Positions 18,213 to 26,287 of a stretch of 57,859 nt of DNA are shown here, one piece after another. The notes beneath the pieces were generated by a model. That model saw only the letters and a list, made by a program, of their open reading frames with translations. It ran no database searches and was not told where the DNA came from. Location: positions 1-57,859 of the forward strand of contig QZJG01000073.1 of the NCBI GenBank assembly GCA_003599275.1, read 5' to 3'. The translations under genes and the position numbers were made by a program. The stretch is from Nitrospiraceae bacterium. Lineage in GTDB: Bacteria; Nitrospirota; Thermodesulfovibrionia; UBA6902. Within the stretch, counting starts at the first letter, position 1. Each line of letters starts with the position of its first letter.

Positions 18213-18796
18213 CAGGATAATTCTCCTCCGTCTCTGATCCGCACGGCATGAGGGTTGGTTGCAAGGGCCAGCAGCGCCGCAGTCGCAAGCTCGGCAGTCC
18301 TGCTTTTCAGGACATATTCCATCGCGCGCTCCGGTTCCATGAATAGTATTTCAGCCTCCTCCATTTCATCCTCCTCCGGTTCACCGACCTTTTCAATGTC
18401 CTCCGCGATAAAAAAATATCCTTTGCCGCTCCCTTTATTTCCGTCCACGACAAAAGAGCCTGCGTAACTCCATTTATTCGCCGCGTAGCCGGTCTCTTCA
18501 AGCAGCTCCCTCTTTGCCGTCTCCAGCGGCTGCTCATCCTTTTCAATGCAGCCGGTCGGCAAAACGAAACTGATCTCGCCTATCGCATGTTTATATATTC
18601 TCTCCAAAAGCACTTTGCCGTCTTTTCCGAGGGCATAGATCATTGCGTACTCCGGCAGATCAATCCTGTAATAATCATCAACGATCCTTCCACCCGGAAG
18701 CCTGACCTTGTCAACGTGAACTCTTATCCACGGCACGGCTGAAAAAGCCTCCCGGCTTTCCAAGAGCTCCCATTTTCTGATTTCAGTTTTCGCCAT
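18212..18796 (-). CDS. Nudix hydrolase (ADP-ribose pyrophosphatase type)
   Basis: 194 residues from the ATG at 18796; a longer frame to 18844 would add a hydrophobic leader encoded in repeat-like DNA. The Nudix box runs from GCIEKDEQ to RELLEETGY (about 82-104) and is complete. The family hydrolyses nucleoside diphosphates linked to another moiety, such as ADP-ribose or NDP-sugars. Within the island it could remove unwanted nucleotide sugars. Overlaps hddC by 1 bp. Confidence 0.85.
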   Translation of the reverse strand: MAKTEIRKWELLESREAFSAVPWIRVHVDKVRLPGGRIVDDYYRIDLPEYAMIYALGKDGKVLLERIYKHAIGEISFVLPTGCIEKDEQPLETAKRELLEETGYAANKWSYAGSFVVDGNKGSGKGYFFIAEDIEKVGEPEEDEMEEAEILFMEPERAMEYVLKSRTAELATAALLALATNPHAVRIRDGGELS

Positions 18797-18897
18797 TTCA
18801 AACCAAAAAAAATAACCACAGGGCACACAGAGGAAAAAATACATTTGTCCGCAGCTTACACGAACTGACGCGGATTTCTTTAAAAGTTCTTTTACTG

Positions 18898-18924
18898 AAT
18901 CTGTGCAATCTGCGAAATCTGTGG
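18898..18924. repeat. 9-bp tandem repeat (AATCTGTGC type)
   Basis: Three consecutive 9-bp units AATCTGTGC, AATCTGCGA, AATCTGTGG between the Nudix gene and the DegT-family gene. The neighbouring 18800-18840 stretch has a related CACAG-rich run. It fills most of the only sizeable gap in this part of the island. Confidence 0.75.
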
Positions 18925-18930
18925 ATAAAG

Positions 18931-20130
18931 TCAGGCATGTCTCGTCAGAAACTCCTCAAGTGTATTGATGATATAATCACATTCTTCCTCTCCGAGGTCC
19001 TGGTGCACTCCTATATGTATCCCGTTTTCCCCGATATACTCGGCGTTGGGGAAATCGCCCTTTTTATGACCGGTGAATGCAAACCCGCGGCATTGAGTGG
19101 GAATGGACGTGAACAGGTCTCTCGTATCGATACCGCTCTTTTCCAGATGCGCGACCAACTGTTTCCTTGTGAAACGGCTGCCCTCCTGTATGATCATCGG
19201 CAGGGCGTGAGGGCCTATTTCTTCATAAGGCTCTTTTTCTATTGAAACGATATGCGGACTGAACTGTCTGATCTTTTCGAGCAGGTAGTAGAGGTTCTCC
19301 CTCCTCTTACTGAGTATCTCATTATAAATGTCGAGGTTCCCCAGTCCGACCGCCGCTTCAAGCTCGTTCATCTTTGAGGAGAAGCCTATTCTTTCGAATA
19401 TAAATCTTATATCGCCGCTGCCGTTGCTGCCGAACCTTTTTTCACAGTACGCGGAAGCGGTGTTGAGCACACAGCTTTTACACTTGCAGGCCCTCCCGTG
19501 GCTCCTCAGGGACCTCAGCACCTCGGCAAAGGCTTCATTGCCGGTAGTGATGATGCCGCCTTCAACCGTGCTGATTATGTGCGCAACGTATAAGCTGAAC
19601 GCCCCCATGTCTCCCAGCGTCCCGGCATTTTTGCCTTTGTACACGGCGCCGTGGGCCTCGGCTGCATCCTCTATAACATAGAGTTTATGCCTTCCCGCAA
19701 TTTCATTGATGATGTCCATTTCCGCAGGCTTGCCCATCAAATGCACGGGCATGATCGCCCGTGTCTTTTTCGTTATGGCGCTGTCGATCCGCAGCGGATC
19801 GATATTCAGTGTCTTTCTGTCTACGTCTACAAAGACAGGCGTAAATCCCGCGGCCAACACAGCATTGCCTGTTGCAACGAATGAAAGCGCGGGCACGATG
19901 ATTTCATCACCGCGTTCAGCGCCGAAATCATACAGTACGGCCAATGCCAGGATATCGGCGTCCGTCCCGCTGCTGACTGCGACGGATTCCTTTGCACCGA
20001 CTAATTCCGCAAATCTTTTTTCAAACTCGCGTACATATTTTCCGCTGGACAGCCTGTTGGTATTGAGCGCATCCAGGACCAATTCCCTGGACTTGTCGGT
20101 GACCGATATCGTGCCGAACGGTATTCTCAC
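18931..20130 (-). CDS. DegT/StrS-family PLP enzyme with His at the lysine position (probable sugar 3-dehydratase)
   Basis: 399 residues of the DegT/DnrJ/EryC1/StrS fold. Where aminotransferases have the PLP-binding lysine (FSFHGTKTLTTGEGG pattern), this protein reads FSLYVAH184IISTVEGG: the lysine is a histidine. That substitution is known in PLP-dependent sugar 3-dehydratases (ColD, and E1/DdhC of 3,6-dideoxyhexose pathways). It also has a cysteine loop C215, C217, C220, C229, recalling the 2Fe-2S-binding cysteines of E1. It is therefore more likely a 3-dehydratase acting on a 4-keto-6-deoxy nucleotide sugar than an aminotransferase. The start overlaps the hddA stop (ATGA). Confidence 0.82.
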   Translation of the reverse strand: MRIPFGTISVTDKSRELVLDALNTNRLSSGKYVREFEKRFAELVGAKESVAVSSGTDADILALAVLYDFGAERGDEIIVPALSFVATGNAVLAAGFTPVFVDVDRKTLNIDPLRIDSAITKKTRAIMPVHLMGKPAEMDIINEIAGRHKLYVIEDAAEAHGAVYKGKNAGTLGDMGAFSLYVAHIISTVEGGIITTGNEAFAEVLRSLRSHGRACKCKSCVLNTASAYCEKRFGSNGSGDIRFIFERIGFSSKMNELEAAVGLGNLDIYNEILSKRRENLYYLLEKIRQFSPHIVSIEKEPYEEIGPHALPMIIQEGSRFTRKQLVAHLEKSGIDTRDLFTSIPTQCRGFAFTGHKKGDFPNAEYIGENGIHIGVHQDLGEEECDYIINTLEEFLTRHA

Positions 20131-21122
20131 TCTATGTCCCCGTTTCCGGTGTAATAAATTATCTGACTGCCCATAAAATCAAAACGGAACGGAACATGCA
20201 ATAAAAAGCTGAGCGCCTCTCTGAGTCTTTTCCTGTCCTCCGGTCTCACAAAAAACAAAATAAACCCTCCACCGCCTGCGCCCAGGATCTTCCCGCTTAC
20301 AGCGCCGTTTTTCTCGGCAATGTCATATACGTAATCAATATAGTTGGTAGTCACTTTATCGGACAGGCTTTTCTTGAGCAGCCAGTTCTCGTGAAGCAGT
20401 CTTCCGAAATCAATAAGGTCGCCGTCGCTCAGGATCCTTATCGCTTCATCGACCATTTTGTACATTTCCCTCAGAACGTCTTTATTTTGGTCCACCTTCT
20501 CAATTTTGTCTTTTTCAATCTTCGAGGCGGACCTTGAAAATCCTGTAAAAAACAGCATCAGGTGTTTTTGAAACTGCTGGACCTTTTCACGGTTTATCGT
20601 GACGGGATTTACCTCTATTTTGTTCTCTCCCGAAAAGCTGATCCTGTTGAGCCCTCCGAAGGCAACGGCCACCTGGTCCTGCGAACCCACATTTTCCTTT
20701 ATCAGGTTCTGCTCAATGTGGATGGCGTCAAGCGCAAGCTGCATCTTCGGGACCATCTTGCCCCGCAGCGCATAAAGTGCATGTGTCAGTCCTACTGTAA
20801 AAGCAGAGCTTGAGGCAAGCCCTGTCCTGGCCGGAAGGTCTCCGTCATGATGCAGCTCCAGCCCCTCTTTCACTTCCATGAACTTCAGCGTTTCCCTGAT
20901 AGCGGGATGAATGATCTCGTCTATCTCGTCAACCTGTTCAGCCTTCGCATATACGAACCTGTGCCTGTATTCGAAAAACTGGGGAAGCAGTCTGCAGCTT
21001 ATATAGCAGTATTTATCTATCGTTGTCGAAAGGACGGCCCCGCCGTTTTCCCTGTACCATAACGGAAAGTCCGTCCCGCCGCCGAAAAATGAAATACGAA
21101 ACGGGGTCCTGCTGATAATCAT
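20127..21122 (-). CDS. hddA: GHMP-family D-glycero-D-manno-heptose 7-phosphate kinase
   Basis: 331 residues. The N-terminus RTPFRISFFGGGTDFP and the ATP-binding GLASSSAFTVGL (101-112) are typical of HddA-type GHMP kinases; GAGGGGFILFF is the C-terminal motif. HddA phosphorylates D-glycero-D-manno-heptose 7-phosphate at C1 in the GDP-heptose route. It is the first gene of the glycan island and has a sigma-54-like element 137-151 bp upstream. No gmhA or gmhB gene is visible in the window, so those steps must be encoded elsewhere. Confidence 0.82.
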   Translation of the reverse strand: MIISRTPFRISFFGGGTDFPLWYRENGGAVLSTTIDKYCYISCRLLPQFFEYRHRFVYAKAEQVDEIDEIIHPAIRETLKFMEVKEGLELHHDGDLPARTGLASSSAFTVGLTHALYALRGKMVPKMQLALDAIHIEQNLIKENVGSQDQVAVAFGGLNRISFSGENKIEVNPVTINREKVQQFQKHLMLFFTGFSRSASKIEKDKIEKVDQNKDVLREMYKMVDEAIRILSDGDLIDFGRLLHENWLLKKSLSDKVTTNYIDYVYDIAEKNGAVSGKILGAGGGGFILFFVRPEDRKRLREALSFLLHVPFRFDFMGSQIIYYTGNGDIE

Positions 21123-21258
21123 GACATCCTTCCCGTCTTATCTTTTTTCATGTCCGCTCTCCTCAAGAATCATTCAGGCGCACAAAAAGACGGCATTCAA
21201 TATTCTCTGTCCGCCTTGCCCGTAAACACCGTCAAATTTCCTTCATTCATCAAGCACT

Positions 21259-21273
21259 GCAATATATGTGCCC
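21259..21273 (-). promoter_or_regulatory. Sigma-54-like promoter before hddA
   Basis: GGGCAC, 5 nt, TTGC on the minus strand; consensus is TGGCAC-N5-TTGC, so one mismatch. Expected start about 21247, giving a leader of about 125 nt to hddA. The rest of the 270-bp gap (21123-21392) shows no other clear element. Confidence 0.5.
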
Positions 21274-21392
21274 AAAACCCATAACTACCGTAACACGCTG
21301 TCAATGAAAGATAAATTCAAGGGGCTCACAATAACAGAGGCTGTCAACAGAGTGATTACCGTCAATATGTTGATACCATTCGACATGAGGAG

Positions 21393-21761
21393 CTAATATT
21401 TATTGGCCTCCTGCATCTCCTTCCAGGCGCTTCTCAGTATCTCAATGACCTTTTCCGCGTCATCAAGCGAGGCAAGATCATTATGCGCCTCGGCCCTGAC
21501 AAGATTGCCGATGACATATTCATAAAGTTTTCTGAGGTTTTGGGAAATCTCACCGCCATCCATGTTAAGGGAAACTGACAGTTCCCTTATGATTGCCGAC
21601 GACTTTCTGATATAAAAGGCTTTTCCTGCTGAATCCCCGACCTCCTGCTTCTTTTTTGCAAGCCTCACAAAATTGACCGCGCCGTCATAAAGCATCGAGA
21701 TCGTCTTCACGTTTTGAGAGACATTTTTTGCATCCTGATTGTTTAATGCCACTGCTTCCAT
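21393..21761 (-). CDS. fliS: Flagellar secretion chaperone FliS, copy 1
   Basis: 122 residues from the ATG at 21761, chosen for its AAGGAGG Shine-Dalgarno 5 nt upstream; a longer frame to 21857 is untypical. Motifs ISMLYDGAVNFVRLAK and NLRKLYEYVIGNLVRA are those of the four-helix FliS chaperone, which binds the flagellin C-terminus and stops early polymerisation. A second fliS lies at 24079. This copy stands alone behind a methyltransferase-glycosyltransferase gene and has its own sigma-54-like promoter. Confidence 0.9.
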   Translation of the reverse strand: MEAVALNNQDAKNVSQNVKTISMLYDGAVNFVRLAKKKQEVGDSAGKAFYIRKSSAIIRELSVSLNMDGGEISQNLRKLYEYVIGNLVRAEAHNDLASLDDAEKVIEILRSAWKEMQEANKY

Positions 21762-21821
21762 GCTTACCTCCTTTATGTTCGTTTTAATTGAAATGTAATA
21801 AACATATATCACTCTCCGGGA

Positions 21822-21836
21822 GCAATATTTGTGCCC
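21822..21836 (-). promoter_or_regulatory. Sigma-54-like promoter before fliS copy 1
   Basis: GGGCAC, 5 nt, TTGC, the same -24 hexamer as the element before hddA. Expected start about 21810, leaving a leader of about 50 nt with a strong ribosome site. One mismatch to TGGCAC-N5-TTGC. Confidence 0.55.
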
Positions 21837-21987
21837 GGTCTGATTCAATATTTTCATACGGCCACGGAGGCCGCAAGAGGTCTTATAGATGCAAAAGTTG
21901 AGGATTGCGATAAGGATTTGCAGGGAAAGGACTTCCCCCGTGCGGTAATTTTTTCCCGGTCAAACGGACTGTCCCGAAGCCGCCATT

Positions 21988-23865
21988 TCAGGTCCTGCCG
22001 GTAACGTCATATTCTGTTTTGCGGGACATGACCTTTTCAAAAACCGCTCTCACTTTTTCAGCAGTTTTTTGTGAATCGAATTCGCTCTGTGCCCTTTTCA
22101 GGGCGTTGTCTCCCAAATACTTTCTGAGGTCATTGTCCTTTATCAGCTTCTTCATCGCATCACGGAGAGAGAAATGGTCATCGGGCTGGACTAAAATGCC
22201 GGCATCGCCGACAACCTCGGGAATGGACCCTGACAAAGTGGAAATGACGGGCTTGCCGCACGCCATGCTCTCTATGAGCACCATGCCGAATTGCTCCTGC
22301 CACGTCTTTGTTGAAATGCTCGGCAGGACGAAGACATCGGCAATATTGTGCAATTTGTGCATATCATGATAAGGATATTCCTCTATGAAAGTTATCCGGC
22401 CGGAGATGCCGAGCGAAGTTGCCCTTTCACGAAGTCCCTGCAATTCCGGACCCTTTCCCACCATAACAAATCTTACGGGAAATCCATTCATTGAATTGTC
22501 ACAAAGAATTCCTGCTGCGGCATGGACAAAATCATATACGCCCTTTTCCCATACCATTCTTCCGATGAAAAGGACCACCAGATCTTCCTTGGTCAATCCG
22601 GTCCGCTCCCTGTCTTTTTCAACATCTTTCTCCACGGGCCTGAACCTGCCCAGATCGATTCCCATTGGAATTACGTCTATCCGCTCAGCCGGGACGCCTT
22701 CAATAATGAGCGCCTCTTTTGCCCTCTCGGTAACTGCGATAAAATGGTCTGACCCTTCCCTGACTGTCTTTTTAATACTGCGTACGGCCTCATATTCTTC
22801 ATAATTGAACGGGATATTTTCCCACTCCAGGCACACCACCTTGCAGCCATACCTTTTCTTTGCCTCTACTGCCTGCGCTGAAAACTGATATGTTATGTCT
22901 GCCGAGAAAACCAGGTCCTTGTCTGCAAGCTGTTCTTCAAGGCCCTGCATGTGGAGAAGAAGCCCTTGTGACTGAAATGGAAGCTTTACGACGGGCAGAC
23001 CGATCCGGCTTATATCGAAACAGGTTTGGGTCGTCGTATAAGCGGTAATGTCGAAACGTTCCGCCAGCGGCTCGTAATTCTGCATCTCCCATTTATTGAG
23101 ATTTGCGCCTCTTACGATTGCGATTTTCCGCTTCTCCGTTTTCCCGGCATCAATCTTGTCCGGCACGTGAGGCGACTGTTGCCCGGGTGTCTGCCTGACA
23201 TTCGCGGCCCTTATAAGATATTGGACCACAAAGAGGTCTTGCACCTCTTCCGTTGTCAGTCCTTTCAGCGACACCCTGCCGAATGAGAGCTCTCCGGAAG
23301 AAATGTCCTCAAGTTTGTAATACCTCGGGTCGATATTGGCGCCTGTGTCCTTTATCTTGAATCCGGCGCCCTCAAAAAGCGTCTGTATCTCTTTCCTGGT
23401 GAAAAATCTCAAATGGGTTTTATCAAGGATGCCGTGGTCCTGATACTTCCAGTGTCCCTCGGTCAACATATTTATGATGCCCCAGTACCGGACATTCGGG
23501 ATGCTTGCCACTACCGTACCCGAAGCAGAAAGATGTCTCCTGAGCTTCTTCAATCCTGAGAGCGGGTCCTTAAGGTGTTCCAGTATGTCGGCCAGAATTA
23601 TGCAGTCAAAATATCCTTCGTCAAAATCAAGCTCCATCTCCTCTATATCGCCGCATATGACTCCCGTCAGGTTCTTCCGGGCTACCGCACATGCAGCCGG
23701 GTTAACTTCTATGCCTGTGACTTCTCTAACTCCTTTTTCAAGGAGTATTCGCCCAAGGATGCCTTCTCCGCAACCCACATCCAAAATTTTCACGGCATCT
23801 TCGGGGATGAGCGCCTCCACCTCTCTTCTTTCCTGGCGGTAGTATTCGTCTGTCTTTGTATCCAT
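21988..23865 (-). CDS. SAM methyltransferase - GT4 glycosyltransferase fusion
   Basis: 625 residues from the ATG at 23865 (a GTG 18 bp further up is possible). The first 200 residues are a class I methyltransferase (LDVGCGEG about 28-35, then DCIILADILEHL). From about 245 a GT-B family 4 glycosyltransferase follows, with IPMGIDLGRF, FIGRMVWEKG and the E-x7-E donor motif in EQFGMVLIESMACGKPV. It lies between two fliS genes and close to flagellin, so it is the best candidate in the window for adding and methylating a sugar on flagellin; this is inference. A sigma-54-like element precedes it. Confidence 0.85.
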   Translation of the reverse strand: MDTKTDEYYRQERREVEALIPEDAVKILDVGCGEGILGRILLEKGVREVTGIEVNPAACAVARKNLTGVICGDIEEMELDFDEGYFDCIILADILEHLKDPLSGLKKLRRHLSASGTVVASIPNVRYWGIINMLTEGHWKYQDHGILDKTHLRFFTRKEIQTLFEGAGFKIKDTGANIDPRYYKLEDISSGELSFGRVSLKGLTTEEVQDLFVVQYLIRAANVRQTPGQQSPHVPDKIDAGKTEKRKIAIVRGANLNKWEMQNYEPLAERFDITAYTTTQTCFDISRIGLPVVKLPFQSQGLLLHMQGLEEQLADKDLVFSADITYQFSAQAVEAKKRYGCKVVCLEWENIPFNYEEYEAVRSIKKTVREGSDHFIAVTERAKEALIIEGVPAERIDVIPMGIDLGRFRPVEKDVEKDRERTGLTKEDLVVLFIGRMVWEKGVYDFVHAAAGILCDNSMNGFPVRFVMVGKGPELQGLRERATSLGISGRITFIEEYPYHDMHKLHNIADVFVLPSISTKTWQEQFGMVLIESMACGKPVISTLSGSIPEVVGDAGILVQPDDHFSLRDAMKKLIKDNDLRKYLGDNALKRAQSEFDSQKTAEKVRAVFEKVMSRKTEYDVTGRT

Positions 23866-23910
23866 AAATGATATAACCTGCACGTCCGGAATTTATGTTA
23901 TTGAGGAGTT

Positions 23911-23925
23911 GCAAATATCTTGCCA
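23911..23925 (-). promoter_or_regulatory. Sigma-54-like promoter before the methyltransferase-glycosyltransferase gene
   Basis: TGGCAA, 5 nt, TTGC; a single mismatch to the consensus TGGCAC-N5-TTGC, with the GG and GC dinucleotides intact. Expected start about 23899, leader about 35 nt. Nothing else is recognised in the 213-bp gap 23866-24078. Confidence 0.55.
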
Positions 23926-24078
23926 AAATCGAAGGAACGTACAAGAGATTTATAACCGGCTGGAAATACAAACAAAACAGAGTTGGATTTATGCAGTATT
24001 GACCGCAATTACAACCTTGAAAGATATATTTTCGGAAGGCCTGTCAATTTAATGACTTCACAGGAGCAGGGGATACAA

Positions 24079-24465
24079 TTAAATGCCGATCTCGACCGGC
24101 TGCCTTGCTTCCTTCATCATCTCTTTCCAGCCGTCTTTCAGCGTGCCCATTACTTTCTCCGCCTCTTCCAGCGCCTTTACATCATTGTTCATATTGGCAT
24201 AGAGAAGACGCTGCAAAACAAAATCGTATAAGCCCCTCAGGTTTGTCGATATCTCTCCGCCCTTCTCCATATCCAGCACATTGGAGAGCTCGCTTATTAT
24301 TGAAGTCGCTTTACTGAAATGCCGTCCTTTGGAGATAATGTCCCCGGTTTCGATCTTCTGTCTGGCTATCTTGAGGTGGGTCAGAGCGCCTTCATAGAGC
24401 ATCAGGATGATTTTGACCCTGTCCGTAGTTGCAAAAACCGTCTTCTTATAACCGTTAAAATCCAT
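24079..24465 (-). CDS. fliS: Flagellar secretion chaperone FliS, copy 2
   Basis: 128 residues, with IILMLYEGALTHLKIARQK and NLRGLYDFVLQRLLYA as FliS hallmarks. It follows fliD by 11 bp in the usual fliD-fliS arrangement, so it is likely the principal flagellin chaperone. Sequence similarity to copy 1 is partial, so the two are not a recent duplication. Confidence 0.92.
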   Translation of the reverse strand: MDFNGYKKTVFATTDRVKIILMLYEGALTHLKIARQKIETGDIISKGRHFSKATSIISELSNVLDMEKGGEISTNLRGLYDFVLQRLLYANMNNDVKALEEAEKVMGTLKDGWKEMMKEARQPVEIGI

Positions 24466-24476
24466 TAATCAGCCTC

Positions 24477-25856
24477 CTAAGCTTTTGTTGAGAAACCGGT
24501 CAGGTAATTTCCGACAGTATTAAGACCGCTTACAAGCAACTCGAGTGATGTAAATTGCCGCACCAGGTCATCTTCGGTCTTGTCCAGCCTGTATTCCATA
24601 TTCTTGATGGTATTATCTATATTCTCAATAATGTCCTTGAGCCCGTTTTTCCTTAAGGTTATAGAGCCGTCGACAGTGCTTGTAATGTCCCCGATATAAT
24701 CGTATATCCGGGTAGCTATGCCTTCCGACGTGTCCTTGAAAATATCTGCAACGTCATCCAGGTTGGATGCAAGCTTTGTTTTTAGTGTAGTGCTGTTCAG
24801 GACAAGCTTCCCTGTCTCACTGTCGGTCGTAATGCCTATCTGTGCGAACATCTTATAATCGTCGGACAGGCCCGAGACGGTGTCCCCTATAATTTCTCTT
24901 AACCTGTTTTGAATATTCCTTGCGGTCCCCTCACCGGAGAGCGCTCCGCTTACCTTGGTTACTGAATCATATGCCATGTTGGTGGACAGAAAATCCACAA
25001 CGCCGTTATAGGCGGTCACAAAGCTGTCAATCTGGGTCACTATCCCGTCAGTATCCGCCGTTACTGAAATAGTACTTGATACTGATTCACCCGCTTTCTT
25101 TAAATTTATAGTCACGCCGGTTATAACGTCAGTAACGGAATTTGAACTCTTGTTTATACGTAATCCGTCCACCGTAAAATCGGAGTCGACTGCCGTTTTC
25201 TTCTGTGTAAAAGTGGCAGACCTGAAATCCGTTGTGCTGCCTGTTCCGTCAAGTGTGGTGCCTGCGTCAATGGTAATGGTCTTCGTAGCGCCTGAAGAGT
25301 TTCCTGTAATTATAAGCCGGTAGGGCGTGCCTCCTATACCGTCGTTTACCACGGTTGCAGCAACTCCCGGATTGCCTGTGTCGTCGTTAATAAGGTTTTT
25401 CAGCCCGTCAAGCGTTGTGCCGTCGGCCACTGTAAGCGACCGTTGTGTGCCGGCATATGTATATTGAAACACCTTACTGCTTCCGCTGTTGTTTATGACC
25501 GTAGATGATGCCGCTACACCGCTATGCACTTCTTTTTCTTCAGAGGCAAGAGTTGTCACTGATACCGAATAGTTTCCTACGGAAGCAGTGCCGTTTGCCG
25601 TTGCGCTGAGCACTGTCGAGTCGCTTACGGCAGCGCTCTTGACATAAAAATTGGATGACGTCTTCAGCTTGTCCGCCGCGCTCTTGAGCGTTGAAAGCTT
25701 TGAGGCGAGATCGCTGTACAGAGATATCTGACCGTTATATGTGGTCTTTTTATTCTCTAATATATTTATAGGCTGGCGCTTGACCTCGATGAGCTTGGAG
25801 ATCAGCTCATTATAATCTATCCCGGTGCTCAGTCCGCCAATAGTAAACGATGCCAT
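24477..25856 (-). CDS. fliD: Flagellar hook-associated protein 2 (filament cap) FliD
   Basis: 459 residues. The N-terminus SFTIGGLSTGIDYNELISKLIEVKRQPI and the C-terminal coiled region (NGLKDIIENIDNTIKNMEYRLDKTEDDLVRQF) are diagnostic. FliD caps the filament and assists flagellin insertion outside the cell. The start lies 1 bp from the flaG stop. Length is typical. Confidence 0.95.
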   Translation of the reverse strand: MASFTIGGLSTGIDYNELISKLIEVKRQPINILENKKTTYNGQISLYSDLASKLSTLKSAADKLKTSSNFYVKSAAVSDSTVLSATANGTASVGNYSVSVTTLASEEKEVHSGVAASSTVINNSGSSKVFQYTYAGTQRSLTVADGTTLDGLKNLINDDTGNPGVAATVVNDGIGGTPYRLIITGNSSGATKTITIDAGTTLDGTGSTTDFRSATFTQKKTAVDSDFTVDGLRINKSSNSVTDVITGVTINLKKAGESVSSTISVTADTDGIVTQIDSFVTAYNGVVDFLSTNMAYDSVTKVSGALSGEGTARNIQNRLREIIGDTVSGLSDDYKMFAQIGITTDSETGKLVLNSTTLKTKLASNLDDVADIFKDTSEGIATRIYDYIGDITSTVDGSITLRKNGLKDIIENIDNTIKNMEYRLDKTEDDLVRQFTSLELLVSGLNTVGNYLTGFSTKA

Positions 25857-25857
25857 A

Positions 25858-26202
25858 TTATCCCTCCTTATTTATCAGGAGACCTTTTAAATCCTTTGCA
25901 TGTTTTGAGAGCTCTATGAGCTCTTCCGGTGGTATCTGCCGAATGACCTTGTCCGTCTCGCCGTCTACGATCTTCACCACCACAATATGCAGATCGTTGT
26001 CCATTTCCAGCCGCAGCTCCCTGTTGAAAAGTCTTGCCGTCTCGGCTACACGGCCAATAGCCTCTTTTACATCCGGCCCCTGTGCTTCTCTTTTAACATC
26101 TTCCTCGCCGACCTCCCTCCTGACCGTACCGGTTTTACGCTTCTCAGCTTCTTTTGCCGGCGCATTCTCTAAATCTTTTATTTTAGAAATGCCCTCGATC
26201 AT
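25858..26202 (-). CDS. flaG: Flagellar protein FlaG
   Basis: 114 residues. The C-terminal half (FNRELRLEMDNDLHIVVVKIVDGETDKVIRQIPPEE) is the FlaG domain; the N-terminal half is charged and low in conservation. FlaG proteins influence filament length and are commonly located between flagellin and fliD, as here. GGAGG lies about 11 nt upstream of the ATG. Confidence 0.9.
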   Translation of the reverse strand: MIEGISKIKDLENAPAKEAEKRKTGTVRREVGEEDVKREAQGPDVKEAIGRVAETARLFNRELRLEMDNDLHIVVVKIVDGETDKVIRQIPPEELIELSKHAKDLKGLLINKEG

Positions 26203-26234
26203 TTTTTTACAAGCCTCCGTCTCCCCGCATTGTT

Positions 26235-26264
26235 TCAGGGGCAGGGGGAATTCCCTGCCCCTGA
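26235..26264. terminator. Strong 12-bp hairpin between flagellin and flaG
   Basis: A perfect 12-bp inverted repeat (arm TCAGGGGCAGGG) with a 6-nt loop, 24-53 bp after the flagellin stop. It lacks a following T-run on the minus strand, so it is either a partial terminator that limits read-through into flaG-fliD-fliS or a 3' stabiliser of the flagellin mRNA. Confidence 0.6.
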
Positions 26265-26287
26265 TTTACTGCGACCCCGTTAAGGGC

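Noticed and set aside
21304..21396. 30-codon plus-strand ORF in the hddA-fliS gap
   Set aside because: No ribosome site, no recognised family, and it lies against the direction of all neighbouring genes.
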